64,000 nucleotides of DNA from Enterobacteriaceae bacterium UBA5654 (GCA_002421005.1 DIJC01000013.1:222323-286322); one strand, 5' to 3'; numbered from the stretch's first letter, positions 25,345-35,739 are shown. The notes: generated by a model from the letters alone, not told the origin. Program-made: numbers and translations.

Positions 25345-26349
25345 GTGAAACTGGATGAAATCGCCCGGCTTGCCGGCGTCTCAAGGACTACCGCCAGCTA
25401 TGTGATTAACGGTAAAGCGAAGCAGTACCGTGTCAGCGATAAAACCGTCGAAAAAGTCATGGCCGTAGTGCGCGAGCACAATTATCACCCGAATGCGGTG
25501 GCGGCAGGGCTACGCGCAGGACGCACCCGCTCTATCGGGTTGGTGATCCCGGATCTGGAAAATACCAGCTATACCCGCATTGCTAACTATCTTGAGCGTC
25601 AGGCGCGTCAGCGTGGGTATCAGTTATTAATTGCCTGTTCGGAAGATCAACCGGATAACGAAATGCGCTGTATTGAGCATCTGCTACAGCGTCAGGTGGA
25701 TGCCATTATCGTTTCCACATCGCTGCCCCCGGAGCATCCTTTTTATCAGCGCTGGGCGAATGATACTTTCCCAATTGTGGCGCTGGATCGTGCACTGGAT
25801 CGCGAACACTTCACCAGCGTGGTCGGTGCGGATCAGGATGATGCCGAAATGCTGGCGGCGGAACTGCGCACTTTCCCGGCGGACACCGTGCTTTATTTAG
25901 GCGCGTTACCGGAGCTTTCGGTCAGCTTCCTGCGCGAGCAGGGTTTCCGCACGGCCTGGAAAGACGATCCGCGCGACGTCCATTACCTGTATGCCAATAG
26001 CTATGAGCGTGAGGCCGCCGCGCAATTGTTTGAGAAATGGCTTGAAACGCATCCGATGCCGCAGGCGTTATTCACCACCTCCTTTGCGCTATTGCAGGGC
26101 GTGATGGATGTCACGCTGCGTCGCGATGGCAAGCTGCCGTCCGATCTGGCGATTGCCACTTTCGGCGACAATGAGCTGCTGGATTTCTTACAGTGTCCGG
26201 TGCTGGCGGTAGCCCAGCGTCATCGTGATGTGGCTGAGCGGGTTTTAGAAATCGTTCTTGCCAGCCTTGATGAACCGCGTAAACCTAAGCCAGGCTTAAG
26301 TCGCATCCGCCGTAATCTGTATCGCCGCGGTATACTCAGCCGTCACTAA
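25345..26349 (+). CDS. cra: Cra (FruR), catabolite repressor/activator
   Basis: LacI-family regulator (334 residues) of central carbon flow that responds to fructose 1-phosphate. The N-terminal helix-turn-helix (MKLDEIARLAGVSRTTASYV) is identical to E. coli as I recall. It starts with GTG, as in E. coli, after AAGGGG. It could also sense fructose released by the DFA operon, though no Cra site was identified there. Confidence 0.97.
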   Translation: MKLDEIARLAGVSRTTASYVINGKAKQYRVSDKTVEKVMAVVREHNYHPNAVAAGLRAGRTRSIGLVIPDLENTSYTRIANYLERQARQRGYQLLIACSEDQPDNEMRCIEHLLQRQVDAIIVSTSLPPEHPFYQRWANDTFPIVALDRALDREHFTSVVGADQDDAEMLAAELRTFPADTVLYLGALPELSVSFLREQGFRTAWKDDPRDVHYLYANSYEREAAAQLFEKWLETHPMPQALFTTSFALLQGVMDVTLRRDGKLPSDLAIATFGDNELLDFLQCPVLAVAQRHRDVAERVLEIVLASLDEPRKPKPGLSRIRRNLYRRGILSRH

Positions 26350-26889
26350 CTTCACGCCTCACGTCCGGCGGTGTCGACCGTCGGACGCGCTTGCGGGATG
26401 CAGTCTATATTGTTCATTTATTACTGATATTTTGAATAACAGTTAATTAAGATTCAGATAAATCCATTTTTTCTGCAGGGTAAATTTATTTCATCTTTAA
26501 TGCGTCGCTTAAAAGCCGTTATCAGGTGGCAGATAAGTAAATTTATATTTCTGTCGTATCTTTTTGTTACATTCGTTGCCCGCCTGGGCCTCTTATCATC
26601 CGCCCGGTGTATGTTTATCAGGCGACAACCCTGCATTTCACTCACTGCGTAGACAAGATGTGCTGTTAACCCTTCCGGGAATGTCCTAAAATGCCGCTCG
26701 CGTCGCAAACTGACACTTTATATTTTCGCCTGAAGATACCGATCGCTTTCTTCTGAGAATGAAGCGCGGGATTTTTTTCTTACAAATATTCATAGCGTTA
26801 ATTTGCTTCACATATCGCTCGGTATTTAATCAAAGCCATCAACGACCGTCAGGATCGGGTTTTTTAATCGCTCTGGCGTTTTTGCTGGC
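26350..26889. other. cra-mraZ intergenic region
   Basis: 540 bases without a supported gene. After cra, CGTCCGGCGG and CCGTCGGACG (26362-26387) form a stem with one G-U pair but no T run; it may be the cra 3' end. The rest is mostly A+T-rich. An 84-codon frame on the minus strand has no recognisable features. Confidence 0.6.
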
Positions 26890-26952
26890 TTGACAAGCTT
26901 TTCCTCCGCTCCGTAAACTCCCTCTGGTGGGAATTTGTGGGATAAAGTGGTG
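26890..26952 (+). promoter_or_regulatory. Pmra promoter and MraZ boxes
   Basis: The dcw cluster promoter: -35 TTGACA (26890-26895) and -10 near TAAACT (26914-26919). Downstream are three direct repeats, TGGGA (26928), TGGGA (26938) and TGGTG (26948), with 10-bp spacing, the known pattern bound by MraZ for autorepression. Confidence 0.85.
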
Positions 26953-26969
26953 ATAAGGGGTGAGCGGGC

Positions 26970-27428
26970 ATGTTCCGTGGAGCGGCACTGGTCAATCTTG
27001 ACAGCAAAGGTCGGTTATCCGTACCTACCCGGTATCGGGATACGCTGATTGAAAGCGCCTCCGGTCAAATGGTTTGCACCATTGATCTCCATCACCCTTG
27101 TCTGCTGCTTTACCCTTTGCCTGAGTGGGAAATTATCGAGCGAAAATTATCTCGTTTGTCAGGCATGAATCCCCTTGAGCGTCGTGTGCAACGCCTGCTT
27201 CTGGGACACGCCAGCGAATGTCAGATGGACAACGCTGGGCGGTTATTAATTGCGCCGGTTTTACGGCAGCATGCCGGACTGACCAAAGAAGTGATGCTGG
27301 TTGGACAGTTTAATAAATTTGAACTGTGGGACGAAACGGCCTGGTATCAACGAGTCAAGGAAGACATCGATGCTGAGCAATCCGCCACCGGAGAATTATC
27401 GGAGCGGTTGCAGGACTTATCTCTATAA
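26970..27428 (+). CDS. mraZ: MraZ, dcw cluster transcriptional regulator
   Basis: A 152-residue DNA-binding protein with two AbrB-like SpoVT folds (MFRGAALVNLDSKGRLSVPTRYRD; then DNAGRLLIAPVLRQHAGL). It represses its own operon by binding the TGGG repeats just upstream. It is first in the division and wall cluster, and rsmH starts one base after its stop. Confidence 0.97.
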   Translation: MFRGAALVNLDSKGRLSVPTRYRDTLIESASGQMVCTIDLHHPCLLLYPLPEWEIIERKLSRLSGMNPLERRVQRLLLGHASECQMDNAGRLLIAPVLRQHAGLTKEVMLVGQFNKFELWDETAWYQRVKEDIDAEQSATGELSERLQDLSL

Positions 27429-27429
27429 T

Positions 27430-28371
27430 ATGATGGAAAATTTTAAACACACCACGGTCTTGCTTGATGAAGCCGTCAACGGTCTGAACATTCGCCCGGA
27501 AGGTATCTATATTGATGGTACTTTTGGTCGTGGTGGTCACTCACGCCTGATCCTCGGTCAGCTTGGACCGCAGGGACGTCTGCTGGCGATCGACCGCGAT
27601 CCGCAGGCCATTGCTGTAGCGCAGGCGATCAACGATCCGCGTTTTTCCATTATTCATGGGCCTTTTTCCGCGCTGGCAGACTATGTTAGCGAGCGCGAAC
27701 TTACCGGCAAGATCGACGGCATCCTCCTCGATCTTGGCGTCTCTTCCCCCCAGCTTGACGATGCTGAACGCGGCTTCTCTTTTATGCGCGACGGTCCGCT
27801 GGATATGCGTATGGACCCGACCCGTGGGCAGTCGGCTGCCGAATGGCTGCTGAAGGCGGAAGAGGCCGATATCACCTGGGTGCTTAAAACCTTTGGCGAA
27901 GAGCGCTTTGCCAAACGTATTGCCCGTGCCATCGTCGAGCGTAACCGCGTAGAGCCAATGACCCGCACCAAAGAGCTGGCGGAAGTCGTGGCGGCGGCTA
28001 CGCCGGTAAAAGACAAATTCAAACATCCCGCGACCCGTACCTTCCAGGCGGTGCGCATCTGGGTAAACAGTGAACTGGAGGAGATAGAGCAGGCGCTAAA
28101 AAGCTCGATCAATGTACTGGCCCCCGGCGGGCGGCTTTCGATCATCAGTTTCCACTCGCTGGAAGACCGCATTGTGAAGCGCTTTATGCGTGAACAAAGC
28201 CGTGGTCCGCAGGTTCCGGCAGGGTTACCGATGACTGAAGCGCAGCTGAGCAAACTGGGCGGTCGTCAGTTACGAGCGTTAGGCAAGTTGATGCCGGGCG
28301 AAGATGAAGTGGCAGAGAATCCACGCGCCCGCAGTTCAGTTCTGCGCATTGCAGAGAGGACGAACGCATGA
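27430..28371 (+). CDS. rsmH: RsmH, 16S rRNA m4C1402 methyltransferase
   Basis: SAM-dependent N4-methyltransferase (313 residues) for C1402 in the ribosomal P site. The SAM site YIDGTFGRGGHS and the motif ILLDLGVSSPQLD are visible, with FHSLEDRIVKRF near the end. The start is MMENFKH, as in E. coli; the following ATG is an alternative. It overlaps ftsL by 4 bases. Confidence 0.96.
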   Translation: MMENFKHTTVLLDEAVNGLNIRPEGIYIDGTFGRGGHSRLILGQLGPQGRLLAIDRDPQAIAVAQAINDPRFSIIHGPFSALADYVSERELTGKIDGILLDLGVSSPQLDDAERGFSFMRDGPLDMRMDPTRGQSAAEWLLKAEEADITWVLKTFGEERFAKRIARAIVERNRVEPMTRTKELAEVVAAATPVKDKFKHPATRTFQAVRIWVNSELEEIEQALKSSINVLAPGGRLSIISFHSLEDRIVKRFMREQSRGPQVPAGLPMTEAQLSKLGGRQLRALGKLMPGEDEVAENPRARSSVLRIAERTNA

Positions 28372-28733
28372 TCGGCAGAGTGACAGAAGCCATAGGCAAA
28401 GTTAAAGGATCGTTAGGAAGCAACGAGCGCCATGCCTTGCCTGGCGTGATCGGCAGCGATCTCATGCGCTTTGGCAAACTGCCACTCTGTCTGTTCATTT
28501 GCATTATTGTTACCGCGATTACGGTCGTCACCACCGCGCACCATACGCGCCTGCTAACCGCCCAGCGCGAACAACTGGTGGTGGAGCGTGATGCGCTGGA
28601 CATTGAATGGCGCAACCTGATCCTTGAAGAAAATGCGCTCGGCGATCACAGCCGGGTTGAGCGGATCGCAACGGAAAAGCTGCAAATGCAGCATGTCGAT
28701 CCTTCGCAGGAAAATATCGTCGTACAAAAATAA
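28368..28733 (+). CDS. ftsL: FtsL, cell-division protein
   Basis: A bitopic inner-membrane protein of 121 residues: cytoplasmic N-terminus, one membrane helix (about 38-57), and a periplasmic leucine-zipper-like coiled coil. The C-terminal half (from TTAHHTRLLTAQREQLV) is almost identical to E. coli. With FtsB and FtsQ it recruits and activates FtsWI. Confidence 0.97.
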   Translation: MIGRVTEAIGKVKGSLGSNERHALPGVIGSDLMRFGKLPLCLFICIIVTAITVVTTAHHTRLLTAQREQLVVERDALDIEWRNLILEENALGDHSRVERIATEKLQMQHVDPSQENIVVQK

Positions 28734-28748
28734 GGATTTATACAACGC

Positions 28749-30515
28749 ATGAAAGCCGCGGCAAAGACGCATAAGTTAAAACGGCAGGAAGAACAAGCCA
28801 ACTTTATCAGTTGGCGTTTTGCGTTGCTGTGCGGCTGCATTTTACTGGCGCTGGGTTTTCTGCTTTGCCGCGTCGCCTGGTTGCAGATCATCGCCCCGGA
28901 TATGCTGGTGCGCCAGGGCGATCTACGCTCGCTGCGCGTGCAGGAAGTCTCCACTTCCCGTGGCATGATCACCGACCGCTCCGGTCGTCCTTTGGCCGTC
29001 AGCGTGCCGGTGAAAGCGATCTGGGCCGATCCCAAAGAGCTACATGATGCGGGCGGCATCACCCTTGATAACCGCTGGAAAGCGCTTTCCGATGCGCTGA
29101 AAATGCCGCTCGACCAGCTTTCCGCTCGCGTAAACGCCAATCCCAAAGGGCGCTTTATTTATCTTGCCCGTCAGGTCAACCCGGATTTGGGTGACTATAT
29201 CAAAAAGCTTAAGCTGCCCGGTATTCACCTGCGGGAAGAGGCGCGCCGCTACTACCCTTCCGGGGAAGTGACCGCTCACCTTATTGGTTTTACTAACATT
29301 GATGGTCAGGGAATTGAAGGCGTCGAAAACAGTTTCGATAAGTGGCTGACCGGACAACCCGGTGAGCGCATTGTGCGTAAAGACCGCTACGGCCGCGTTA
29401 TTGAAGATATTTCCTCCACGGACAGTCAGGCGGCGCACAATCTGGCGCTGAGCATCGACGAACGCCTTCAGGCGCTGGTGTATCGTGAACTGAACAACGC
29501 CGTGGCCTTCAATAAAGCCGAGTCGGGCAGCGCCGTGCTGGTCGATGTAAACACCGGCGAAGTGCTGGCGATGGCTAATAGCCCCTCCTACAACCCGAAC
29601 AATCTGAGCGGCACCGCGAAAGACGTCATGCGTAACCGCACTATCACTGACGTGTTTGAACCCGGCTCCACGGTGAAGCCCATGGTGGTAATGACCGCGC
29701 TCCAGCGTGGCGTGGTGCGTGAAAACAGCGTCCTGAATACCGTTCCCTATCGCGTTAATGGTCATGAAATTAAAGACGTGGCGCGCTACAGCGAATTAAC
29801 CCTTACCGGGGTATTGCAGAAGTCGAGTAACGTTGGCGTTTCCAAGCTGGCGTTAGCGATGCCGTCCTCAGCGTTAGTAGATACTTACTCACACTTTGGA
29901 CTGGGAAAAGCGACCAATTTGGGGTTGGTCGGAGAACGCAGTGGCTTATATCCTAAAAAACAACGGTGGTCTGACATAGAGAGGGCCACCTTTTCTTTCG
30001 GCTACGGGCTAATGGTAACGCCGTTACAGTTAGCGCGAGTCTATGCAACGATTGGCAGCTACGGCGTGTATCGTCCGCTGTCGATCACCAAAGTTGACCC
30101 GCCGGTTCCCGGTGAGCGTATTTTCCCGGAGCCCATCGTGCGCACCGTGGTGCACATGATGGAAAGCGTCGCGCTGCCCGGTGGGGGTGGCGTGAAGGCC
30201 GCCATCAAAGGCTATCGCATCGCGATTAAAACCGGTACGGCGAAAAAAGTTGGCCCCGACGGGCGCTATATCAATAAATACATTGCTTATACCGCAGGCG
30301 TTGCGCCCGCCAGCCAGCCGCGTTTTGCGCTGGTGGTGGTCATCAACGATCCGCAGGCGGGTAAGTACTACGGTGGTGCCGTTTCCGCACCGGTGTTTGG
30401 TGCCATCATGGGCGGCGTACTGCGCACCATGAACATCGAGCCGGACGCGCTGGCAACGGGCGAAAAAAGTGAATTCGTAATTAATCAAGGCGAGGGAACC
30501 GGTGGCAGATCGTAA
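28749..30515 (+). CDS. ftsI: FtsI (PBP3), septal peptidoglycan transpeptidase
   Basis: A 588-residue class B penicillin-binding protein. An N-terminal membrane anchor (about 20-42) precedes the pedestal domain. The transpeptidase domain carries STVK (serine about 307), SSN and KTGT. It cross-links septal peptidoglycan as partner of FtsW and is the target of cephalexin and aztreonam. No insertion is seen near the active site. It overlaps murE by 14 bases. Confidence 0.97.
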   Translation: MKAAAKTHKLKRQEEQANFISWRFALLCGCILLALGFLLCRVAWLQIIAPDMLVRQGDLRSLRVQEVSTSRGMITDRSGRPLAVSVPVKAIWADPKELHDAGGITLDNRWKALSDALKMPLDQLSARVNANPKGRFIYLARQVNPDLGDYIKKLKLPGIHLREEARRYYPSGEVTAHLIGFTNIDGQGIEGVENSFDKWLTGQPGERIVRKDRYGRVIEDISSTDSQAAHNLALSIDERLQALVYRELNNAVAFNKAESGSAVLVDVNTGEVLAMANSPSYNPNNLSGTAKDVMRNRTITDVFEPGSTVKPMVVMTALQRGVVRENSVLNTVPYRVNGHEIKDVARYSELTLTGVLQKSSNVGVSKLALAMPSSALVDTYSHFGLGKATNLGLVGERSGLYPKKQRWSDIERATFSFGYGLMVTPLQLARVYATIGSYGVYRPLSITKVDPPVPGERIFPEPIVRTVVHMMESVALPGGGGVKAAIKGYRIAIKTGTAKKVGPDGRYINKYIAYTAGVAPASQPRFALVVVINDPQAGKYYGGAVSAPVFGAIMGGVLRTMNIEPDALATGEKSEFVINQGEGTGGRS

Positions 30516-31989
30516 TTTGCGCGACCTTCTTGCTCCGTGGGTGGCAGGTCTGCCTGCGCGGGCGCTGCGGGAAATGACGCTCGACAGCCGGACGGCTGCA
30601 TCGGGCGATCTTTTTGTGGCGGTAACAGGTCATCAGGCGGACGGGCGTCGATATATCCCGCAGGCGATAGCGCAAGGTGTAGCTGCCATCATTGCTGAAG
30701 CTAAAGATGAAGCCACCGACGGCGAAATCCGTGAAATGCACGGCGTGCCGGTGGTGTACCTTAGCCAGCTTAACGAGCGCCTTTCAGCGCTGGCAGGCCG
30801 TTTTTACGGGCAGCCAGCCGAACAATTGCGTCTGGTCGGCGTGACCGGAACCAATGGCAAAACCACGACCACGCAACTGCTGGCGCAGTGGAGCCAGTTG
30901 CTGGGTGAGACCAGCGCGGTGATGGGCACCGTGGGCAACGGCCTGCTGGGGAAAGTCAGCCCCACCGAAAATACGACCGGTTCCGCCGTCGATGTACAAC
31001 AGGTGCTGGCGAACCTGGCAGGGCAGGGGGCGACCTTCGCCGCCATGGAAGTCTCTTCACACGGTCTGGTGCAGCACCGCGTTGCCGCGCTGAAGTTTGC
31101 CGCCTCGGTATTCACCAATTTAAGCCGCGATCATCTTGATTATCACGGTGATATGGAACATTACGAAGCGGCAAAATGGCTGCTTTATTCTACCCATCAT
31201 TTTGGTCAGGCCATCGTCAATGCCGACGATGAAGTTGGTCGCCGCTGGCTGAGCAAATTGCCGGACGCGGTTGCCGTGTCGATGGAAGATCACATTAATC
31301 CGAACTGTCATGGTCGCTGGCTGAAGACAACGGCGGTGAATTACCACGACAGCGGCGCGACGATCCGCTTTTCCTCCTCCTGGGGCGAGGGCGAAATCGA
31401 AAGCCGCCTGATGGGGGCATTTAACGTCAGCAATCTGCTGCTGGCGCTCGCTACGCTGCTGGCGCTGGGCTATCCGCTGGCGGAACTGCTGAAAACCGCG
31501 GCGCGGCTACAGCCTGTTTGCGGGCGAATGGAAGTCTTCAGCGCACCGGGCAAACCGACCGTGGTGGTGGACTACGCCCATACGCCGGACGCGCTGGAAA
31601 AAGCGCTGGCGGCAGCGCGTTTACACTGCACGGGGAAACTGTGGTGCGTATTTGGCTGCGGCGGCGACCGCGATAAAGGCAAACGCCCGCTGATGGGCGC
31701 GATTGCCGAGCAGTTCGCCGACATCCCGGTCGTCACCGACGATAACCCGCGCACCGAAGAGGCGCGTGCCATCATCAACGATATCCTCGCCGGAATGCTT
31801 GACGCAGGCCGGGCGAAAGTGATGGAAGGCCGTGCCGAAGCGGTTACCAGCGCTATCATGCAGGCGAAAGAAAACGACGTGGTACTGCTGGCAGGGAAAG
31901 GCCATGAAGATTATCAGATCGTCGGTACCCGTCGTCTGGACTATTCCGATCGCGTCACCGCTGCACGTCTGCTGGGGGTGATTGCATGA
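30502..31989 (+). CDS. murE: MurE, UDP-MurNAc-tripeptide synthetase
   Basis: ATP-dependent ligase (495 residues) adding meso-diaminopimelate to UDP-MurNAc-L-Ala-D-Glu. It has the P-loop GTNGKTTT and DNPRTEE, the DNPR motif that selects meso-DAP. It starts with GTG inside ftsI, as in E. coli, and overlaps murF by 4 bases. Confidence 0.97.
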   Translation: MADRNLRDLLAPWVAGLPARALREMTLDSRTAASGDLFVAVTGHQADGRRYIPQAIAQGVAAIIAEAKDEATDGEIREMHGVPVVYLSQLNERLSALAGRFYGQPAEQLRLVGVTGTNGKTTTTQLLAQWSQLLGETSAVMGTVGNGLLGKVSPTENTTGSAVDVQQVLANLAGQGATFAAMEVSSHGLVQHRVAALKFAASVFTNLSRDHLDYHGDMEHYEAAKWLLYSTHHFGQAIVNADDEVGRRWLSKLPDAVAVSMEDHINPNCHGRWLKTTAVNYHDSGATIRFSSSWGEGEIESRLMGAFNVSNLLLALATLLALGYPLAELLKTAARLQPVCGRMEVFSAPGKPTVVVDYAHTPDALEKALAAARLHCTGKLWCVFGCGGDRDKGKRPLMGAIAEQFADIPVVTDDNPRTEEARAIINDILAGMLDAGRAKVMEGRAEAVTSAIMQAKENDVVLLAGKGHEDYQIVGTRRLDYSDRVTAARLLGVIA

Positions 31990-33344
31990 TCCGTGTTACG
32001 TTAAGCCAGCTTGCCACCATCCTGAAAGGCGAATTGCACGGCAGCGACCTGACCCTTGAGGCGGTGACTACCGATACCCGCAACGTCACGCCAGGCTGCC
32101 TGTTTGTGGCGCTGAAGGGCGAGCGCTTCGATGCCCACGACTTTGCGGACAACGCGAAAGCAGGCGGCGCGGGCGCGCTGCTGGTCAGTCGTAAACTGGA
32201 TATCGACCTGCCGCAGTTGGTCGTCAGCGATACCCGCCGCGCCTTTGGCGAACTGGCGGCATGGGTACGCCAGCAGGTGCCAACCCGCGTGGTGGCCCTG
32301 ACCGGCTCCTCCGGTAAAACCTCTGTAAAAGAGATGACCGCTTCCATTCTCAGCGAATGCGGCAAAACGCTTTATACCGCAGGTAATCTGAATAATGACA
32401 TCGGCGTGCCGATGACGCTGCTGCGCCTGACGCCGGAATATCAGTACGCGGTTATTGAGCTGGGCGCGAACCATCAGGGTGAAATCGCCTGGACCGTCGG
32501 GCTGACCCAGCCGGAAGCGGCGCTGGTCAATAACCTGGCCGCTGCCCATCTGGAAGGGTTTGGATCGCTGGCGGGCGTGGCGAAAGCGAAAGGCGAAATC
32601 TACACCGGACTACCGGTAGACGGTATCGCCATTATGAACGCCGATAACAACGACTGGCTGAACTGGCAGAGTGTGATTGGCGAACGCAAAGTGTGGCGCT
32701 TTTCACCGAATGCCGCCAACAGCGACTTTACCGCCACCAATATTCACGTTACCACCCGTGGTACTGAATTTACGCTGCAAACGCCCGTCGGCAGTATCGA
32801 TGTCCTGCTGCCGCTGCCGGGCCGACACAACATAGCCAACGCTCTGGCGGCGACAGCTCTGGCGATGGCGGTCGGTGCCGACTTGTCTGCGGTGAAAAAC
32901 GGCCTTGCCACTTTGCAGGCGGTACCAGGGCGTCTGTTCCCGGTACAGCTGGCAGAAAATCAGCTGCTGCTGGACGATACCTATAACGCCAACGTTGGTT
33001 CCATGACCGCTGCTGTTCAGGTACTGGCTGAAATGCCGGGTTACCGCGTGATGGTGGTAGGGGATATGGCAGAACTGGGAACGGAAAGTGAAGCCTGCCA
33101 TGTTCAGGTTGGCGAAGCAGCGAAAGCGGCGGGCATTGACCGGGTGCTGAGCGTCGGCACGCAAAGCCAGGCCATCAGCCAGGCCAGCGGCGTGGGTGAA
33201 CATTTTACTGAAAAGAGCGCGCTCATCGCGCGCCTGAAAGAACTTATTGCTGAACAGCAAATTATTACCCTTCTTGTGAAGGGTTCACGTAGCGCCGCTA
33301 TGGAAGAGGTGGTACTCGCACTACAGGAGAACGGGACATGTTAG
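31986..33344 (+). CDS. murF: MurF, UDP-MurNAc-pentapeptide synthetase
   Basis: Ligase (452 residues) adding D-Ala-D-Ala to the UDP-MurNAc-tripeptide in the cytoplasm. The ATP site is TGSSGKTSVKEM, and LDDTYNANVGSM in the C-terminal half is family-specific. It overlaps mraY by 7 bases. Confidence 0.97.
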   Translation: MIRVTLSQLATILKGELHGSDLTLEAVTTDTRNVTPGCLFVALKGERFDAHDFADNAKAGGAGALLVSRKLDIDLPQLVVSDTRRAFGELAAWVRQQVPTRVVALTGSSGKTSVKEMTASILSECGKTLYTAGNLNNDIGVPMTLLRLTPEYQYAVIELGANHQGEIAWTVGLTQPEAALVNNLAAAHLEGFGSLAGVAKAKGEIYTGLPVDGIAIMNADNNDWLNWQSVIGERKVWRFSPNAANSDFTATNIHVTTRGTEFTLQTPVGSIDVLLPLPGRHNIANALAATALAMAVGADLSAVKNGLATLQAVPGRLFPVQLAENQLLLDDTYNANVGSMTAAVQVLAEMPGYRVMVVGDMAELGTESEACHVQVGEAAKAAGIDRVLSVGTQSQAISQASGVGEHFTEKSALIARLKELIAEQQIITLLVKGSRSAAMEEVVLALQENGTC

Positions 33345-34420
33345 TTTGGCTGGCCGAGCATTTGGTCAAATATTATTCCGGCTTTAACGTCTTTTCCTAT
33401 CTGACGTTTCGCGCCATTGTCAGCCTGCTGACCGCGCTGTTCATCTCCTTGTGGATGGGCCCGCGTATGATCGCCCGCCTGCAACAACTCTCTTTTGGTC
33501 AGGTCGTCCGTAATGACGGCCCGGAATCGCACTTCAGCAAACGCGGTACGCCAACGATGGGCGGGATTATGATCCTGACCTCCATTGTTATCTCCGTCCT
33601 GCTGTGGGCCTATCCTTCTAATCCTTACGTCTGGTGCGTGCTGGTCGTGCTGGTGGGCTACGGCATCATTGGTTTTGTGGACGACTACCGCAAAGTGGTG
33701 CGCAAAGATACCAAAGGACTGATTGCCCGCTGGAAGTATTTCTGGATGTCGATCATCGCGCTGGGCGTTGCCTTTGCGCTGTACCTGGTCGGCAATGATA
33801 CCCCCGCCACGCAGCTGGTGGTGCCGTTCTTTAAAGACGTCATGCCGCAGCTGGGCGTTCTGTACATCCTGCTGGCCTACTTCGTGATCGTTGGCACCGG
33901 CAATGCCGTTAACCTGACCGACGGCCTCGATGGTCTGGCGATTATGCCGACTGTCTTCGTGGCCGCCGGGTTTGCGCTGGTCGCGTGGGCGACCGGTAAC
34001 ATGAATTTTGCTAACTATTTGCATATTCCTTATCTGCGACACGCGGGCGAACTGGTGATTGTCTGTACCGCCATCGTGGGCGCGGGGCTGGGCTTCCTGT
34101 GGTTTAACACCTATCCGGCGCAGGTATTTATGGGCGACGTCGGTTCGCTGGCGCTGGGCGGCGCGCTGGGCATTATTGCCGTGCTGCTGCGTCAGGAGTT
34201 TTTGCTGGTGATCATGGGCGGTGTGTTTGTGGTGGAAACGCTGTCGGTGATCCTGCAGGTCGGATCGTTCAAACTGCGCGGTCAGCGCATTTTCCGCATG
34301 GCACCGATCCACCACCACTATGAGCTGAAAGGCTGGCCGGAACCGCGCGTGATCGTGCGCTTCTGGATTATTTCGCTGATGCTGGTGCTGATTGGCCTGG
34401 CTACGCTGAAGGTACGTTAA
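33338..34420 (+). CDS. mraY: MraY, lipid I synthase
   Basis: Polytopic membrane enzyme (360 residues, about 10 helices) that transfers phospho-MurNAc-pentapeptide to undecaprenyl phosphate. Conserved are GTPTMGGI, FVDDYRK (catalytic aspartates), NLTDGLDGLA and the HHHYE motif near the end. A 2-bp gap separates it from murD. Confidence 0.97.
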   Translation: MLVWLAEHLVKYYSGFNVFSYLTFRAIVSLLTALFISLWMGPRMIARLQQLSFGQVVRNDGPESHFSKRGTPTMGGIMILTSIVISVLLWAYPSNPYVWCVLVVLVGYGIIGFVDDYRKVVRKDTKGLIARWKYFWMSIIALGVAFALYLVGNDTPATQLVVPFFKDVMPQLGVLYILLAYFVIVGTGNAVNLTDGLDGLAIMPTVFVAAGFALVAWATGNMNFANYLHIPYLRHAGELVIVCTAIVGAGLGFLWFNTYPAQVFMGDVGSLALGGALGIIAVLLRQEFLLVIMGGVFVVETLSVILQVGSFKLRGQRIFRMAPIHHHYELKGWPEPRVIVRFWIISLMLVLIGLATLKVR

Positions 34421-34422
34421 TC

Positions 34423-35739
34423 ATGGCAGATTACCAGGATAAAAAAGTCGTTATTATCGGTCTGGGGTTGACCGGCCTGTCGTGCGTGGATTTCTTTATG
34501 GCGCATGGCGTTACGCCGCGTGTGATGGATACCCGTACCGCGCCGTCGGGGCTGGATAAGCTCCCGGAAGGCGTGGAAAGCTATGTCGGCGGACTGAATG
34601 ACGACTGGTTGCTGGCAGCGGATCTGATTGTCGCCAGTCCTGGTATTGCACTCGCCCATCCTTCACTGAGCGCCGCTGCCGATGCGGGTGTGGAAATCGT
34701 CGGCGACATCGAACTGTTTTGCCGCGAAGCCCAGGCACCGATCGTTGCCATCACCGGTTCAAACGGCAAAAGCACCGTGACGACGCTGGTGGGCGAAATG
34801 GCAAAAGCGGCAGGCGTGAACGTCGGCGTGGGTGGCAATATCGGCCTGCCTGCTTTAATGCTGCTGGATGCGGCGCGTGAACTGTACGTGCTGGAACTGT
34901 CCAGCTTCCAGCTCGAAACCACTTCCAGCCTGCAGGCGGCTGCGGCGACGATCTTAAACGTCACCGAAGATCATATGGATCGCTATCCGTTCGGTCTGCA
35001 ACAGTACCGTGCGGCAAAGCTGCGGGTCTATGAAAATGCCAAAACCTGCGTGGTTAACGCCGACGATGCGCTGACCATGCCGGTACGCGGCGCGGATGAA
35101 CGCTGCCTGAGCTTCGGCGTGGACGTTGGCGACTATCACCTTAATCGTCAGCAGGGCGAAGTCTGGCTGCGGGCAAAAGGTGAGAAGGTGCTGAACGTCA
35201 CCGAGATGAAACTTACCGGGCAGCATAACTACACCAACGCGCTGGCGGCGCTGGCGCTGGCGGATGCCGTCGGCCTGCCACGCGCCAGCAGCCTGAAAGC
35301 GCTGACCACCTTTAGCGGTCTGGCGCACCGTTTCCAGACGGCGCTGGTGCATAACGGCGTGCGCTGGATCAACGATTCTAAAGCGACCAACGTCGGCAGC
35401 ACCGAAGCGGCGCTGAACGGCTTGCAGGTTGAGGGTACGCTCCACCTGCTGCTCGGCGGCGACGGCAAATCAGCGGATTTTTCGCCGCTAAAACGCTACC
35501 TGAGCGGCGATAACATCTGCCTGTGGTGCTTCGGTCGTGACAGCGAACAGCTTGCGGAACTGCGCCCGGAAGTGGCTGAACAAACCGCAACGATGGAAGA
35601 GGCGATGCGTCTTATCGCCGCGCGCGTCCAGCCTGGCGATATGGTGCTGCTGTCACCGGCCTGCGCCAGTCTGGACCAGTTTAAAAATTTTGAGCAGCGG
35701 GGCGATATCTTTACCCGTCTGGCGAAGGAGTTAGGCTGA
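34423..35739 (+). CDS. murD: MurD, UDP-MurNAc-L-Ala:D-Glu ligase
   Basis: Cytoplasmic ligase of 438 residues adding D-glutamate. The P-loop is TGSNGKST, and INDSKATNVGST lies in the C-terminal domain. Its stop shares one base with the ftsW start (TGATG). Confidence 0.97.
   Translation: MADYQDKKVVIIGLGLTGLSCVDFFMAHGVTPRVMDTRTAPSGLDKLPEGVESYVGGLNDDWLLAADLIVASPGIALAHPSLSAAADAGVEIVGDIELFCREAQAPIVAITGSNGKSTVTTLVGEMAKAAGVNVGVGGNIGLPALMLLDAARELYVLELSSFQLETTSSLQAAAATILNVTEDHMDRYPFGLQQYRAAKLRVYENAKTCVVNADDALTMPVRGADERCLSFGVDVGDYHLNRQQGEVWLRAKGEKVLNVTEMKLTGQHNYTNALAALALADAVGLPRASSLKALTTFSGLAHRFQTALVHNGVRWINDSKATNVGSTEAALNGLQVEGTLHLLLGGDGKSADFSPLKRYLSGDNICLWCFGRDSEQLAELRPEVAEQTATMEEAMRLIAARVQPGDMVLLSPACASLDQFKNFEQRGDIFTRLAKELG

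Noticed and set aside
26454..26708. 84-codon frame on the minus strand in the cra-mraZ gap
   Set aside because: No recognisable domain, low-complexity basic composition and an A+T-rich background; it looks like a chance frame.
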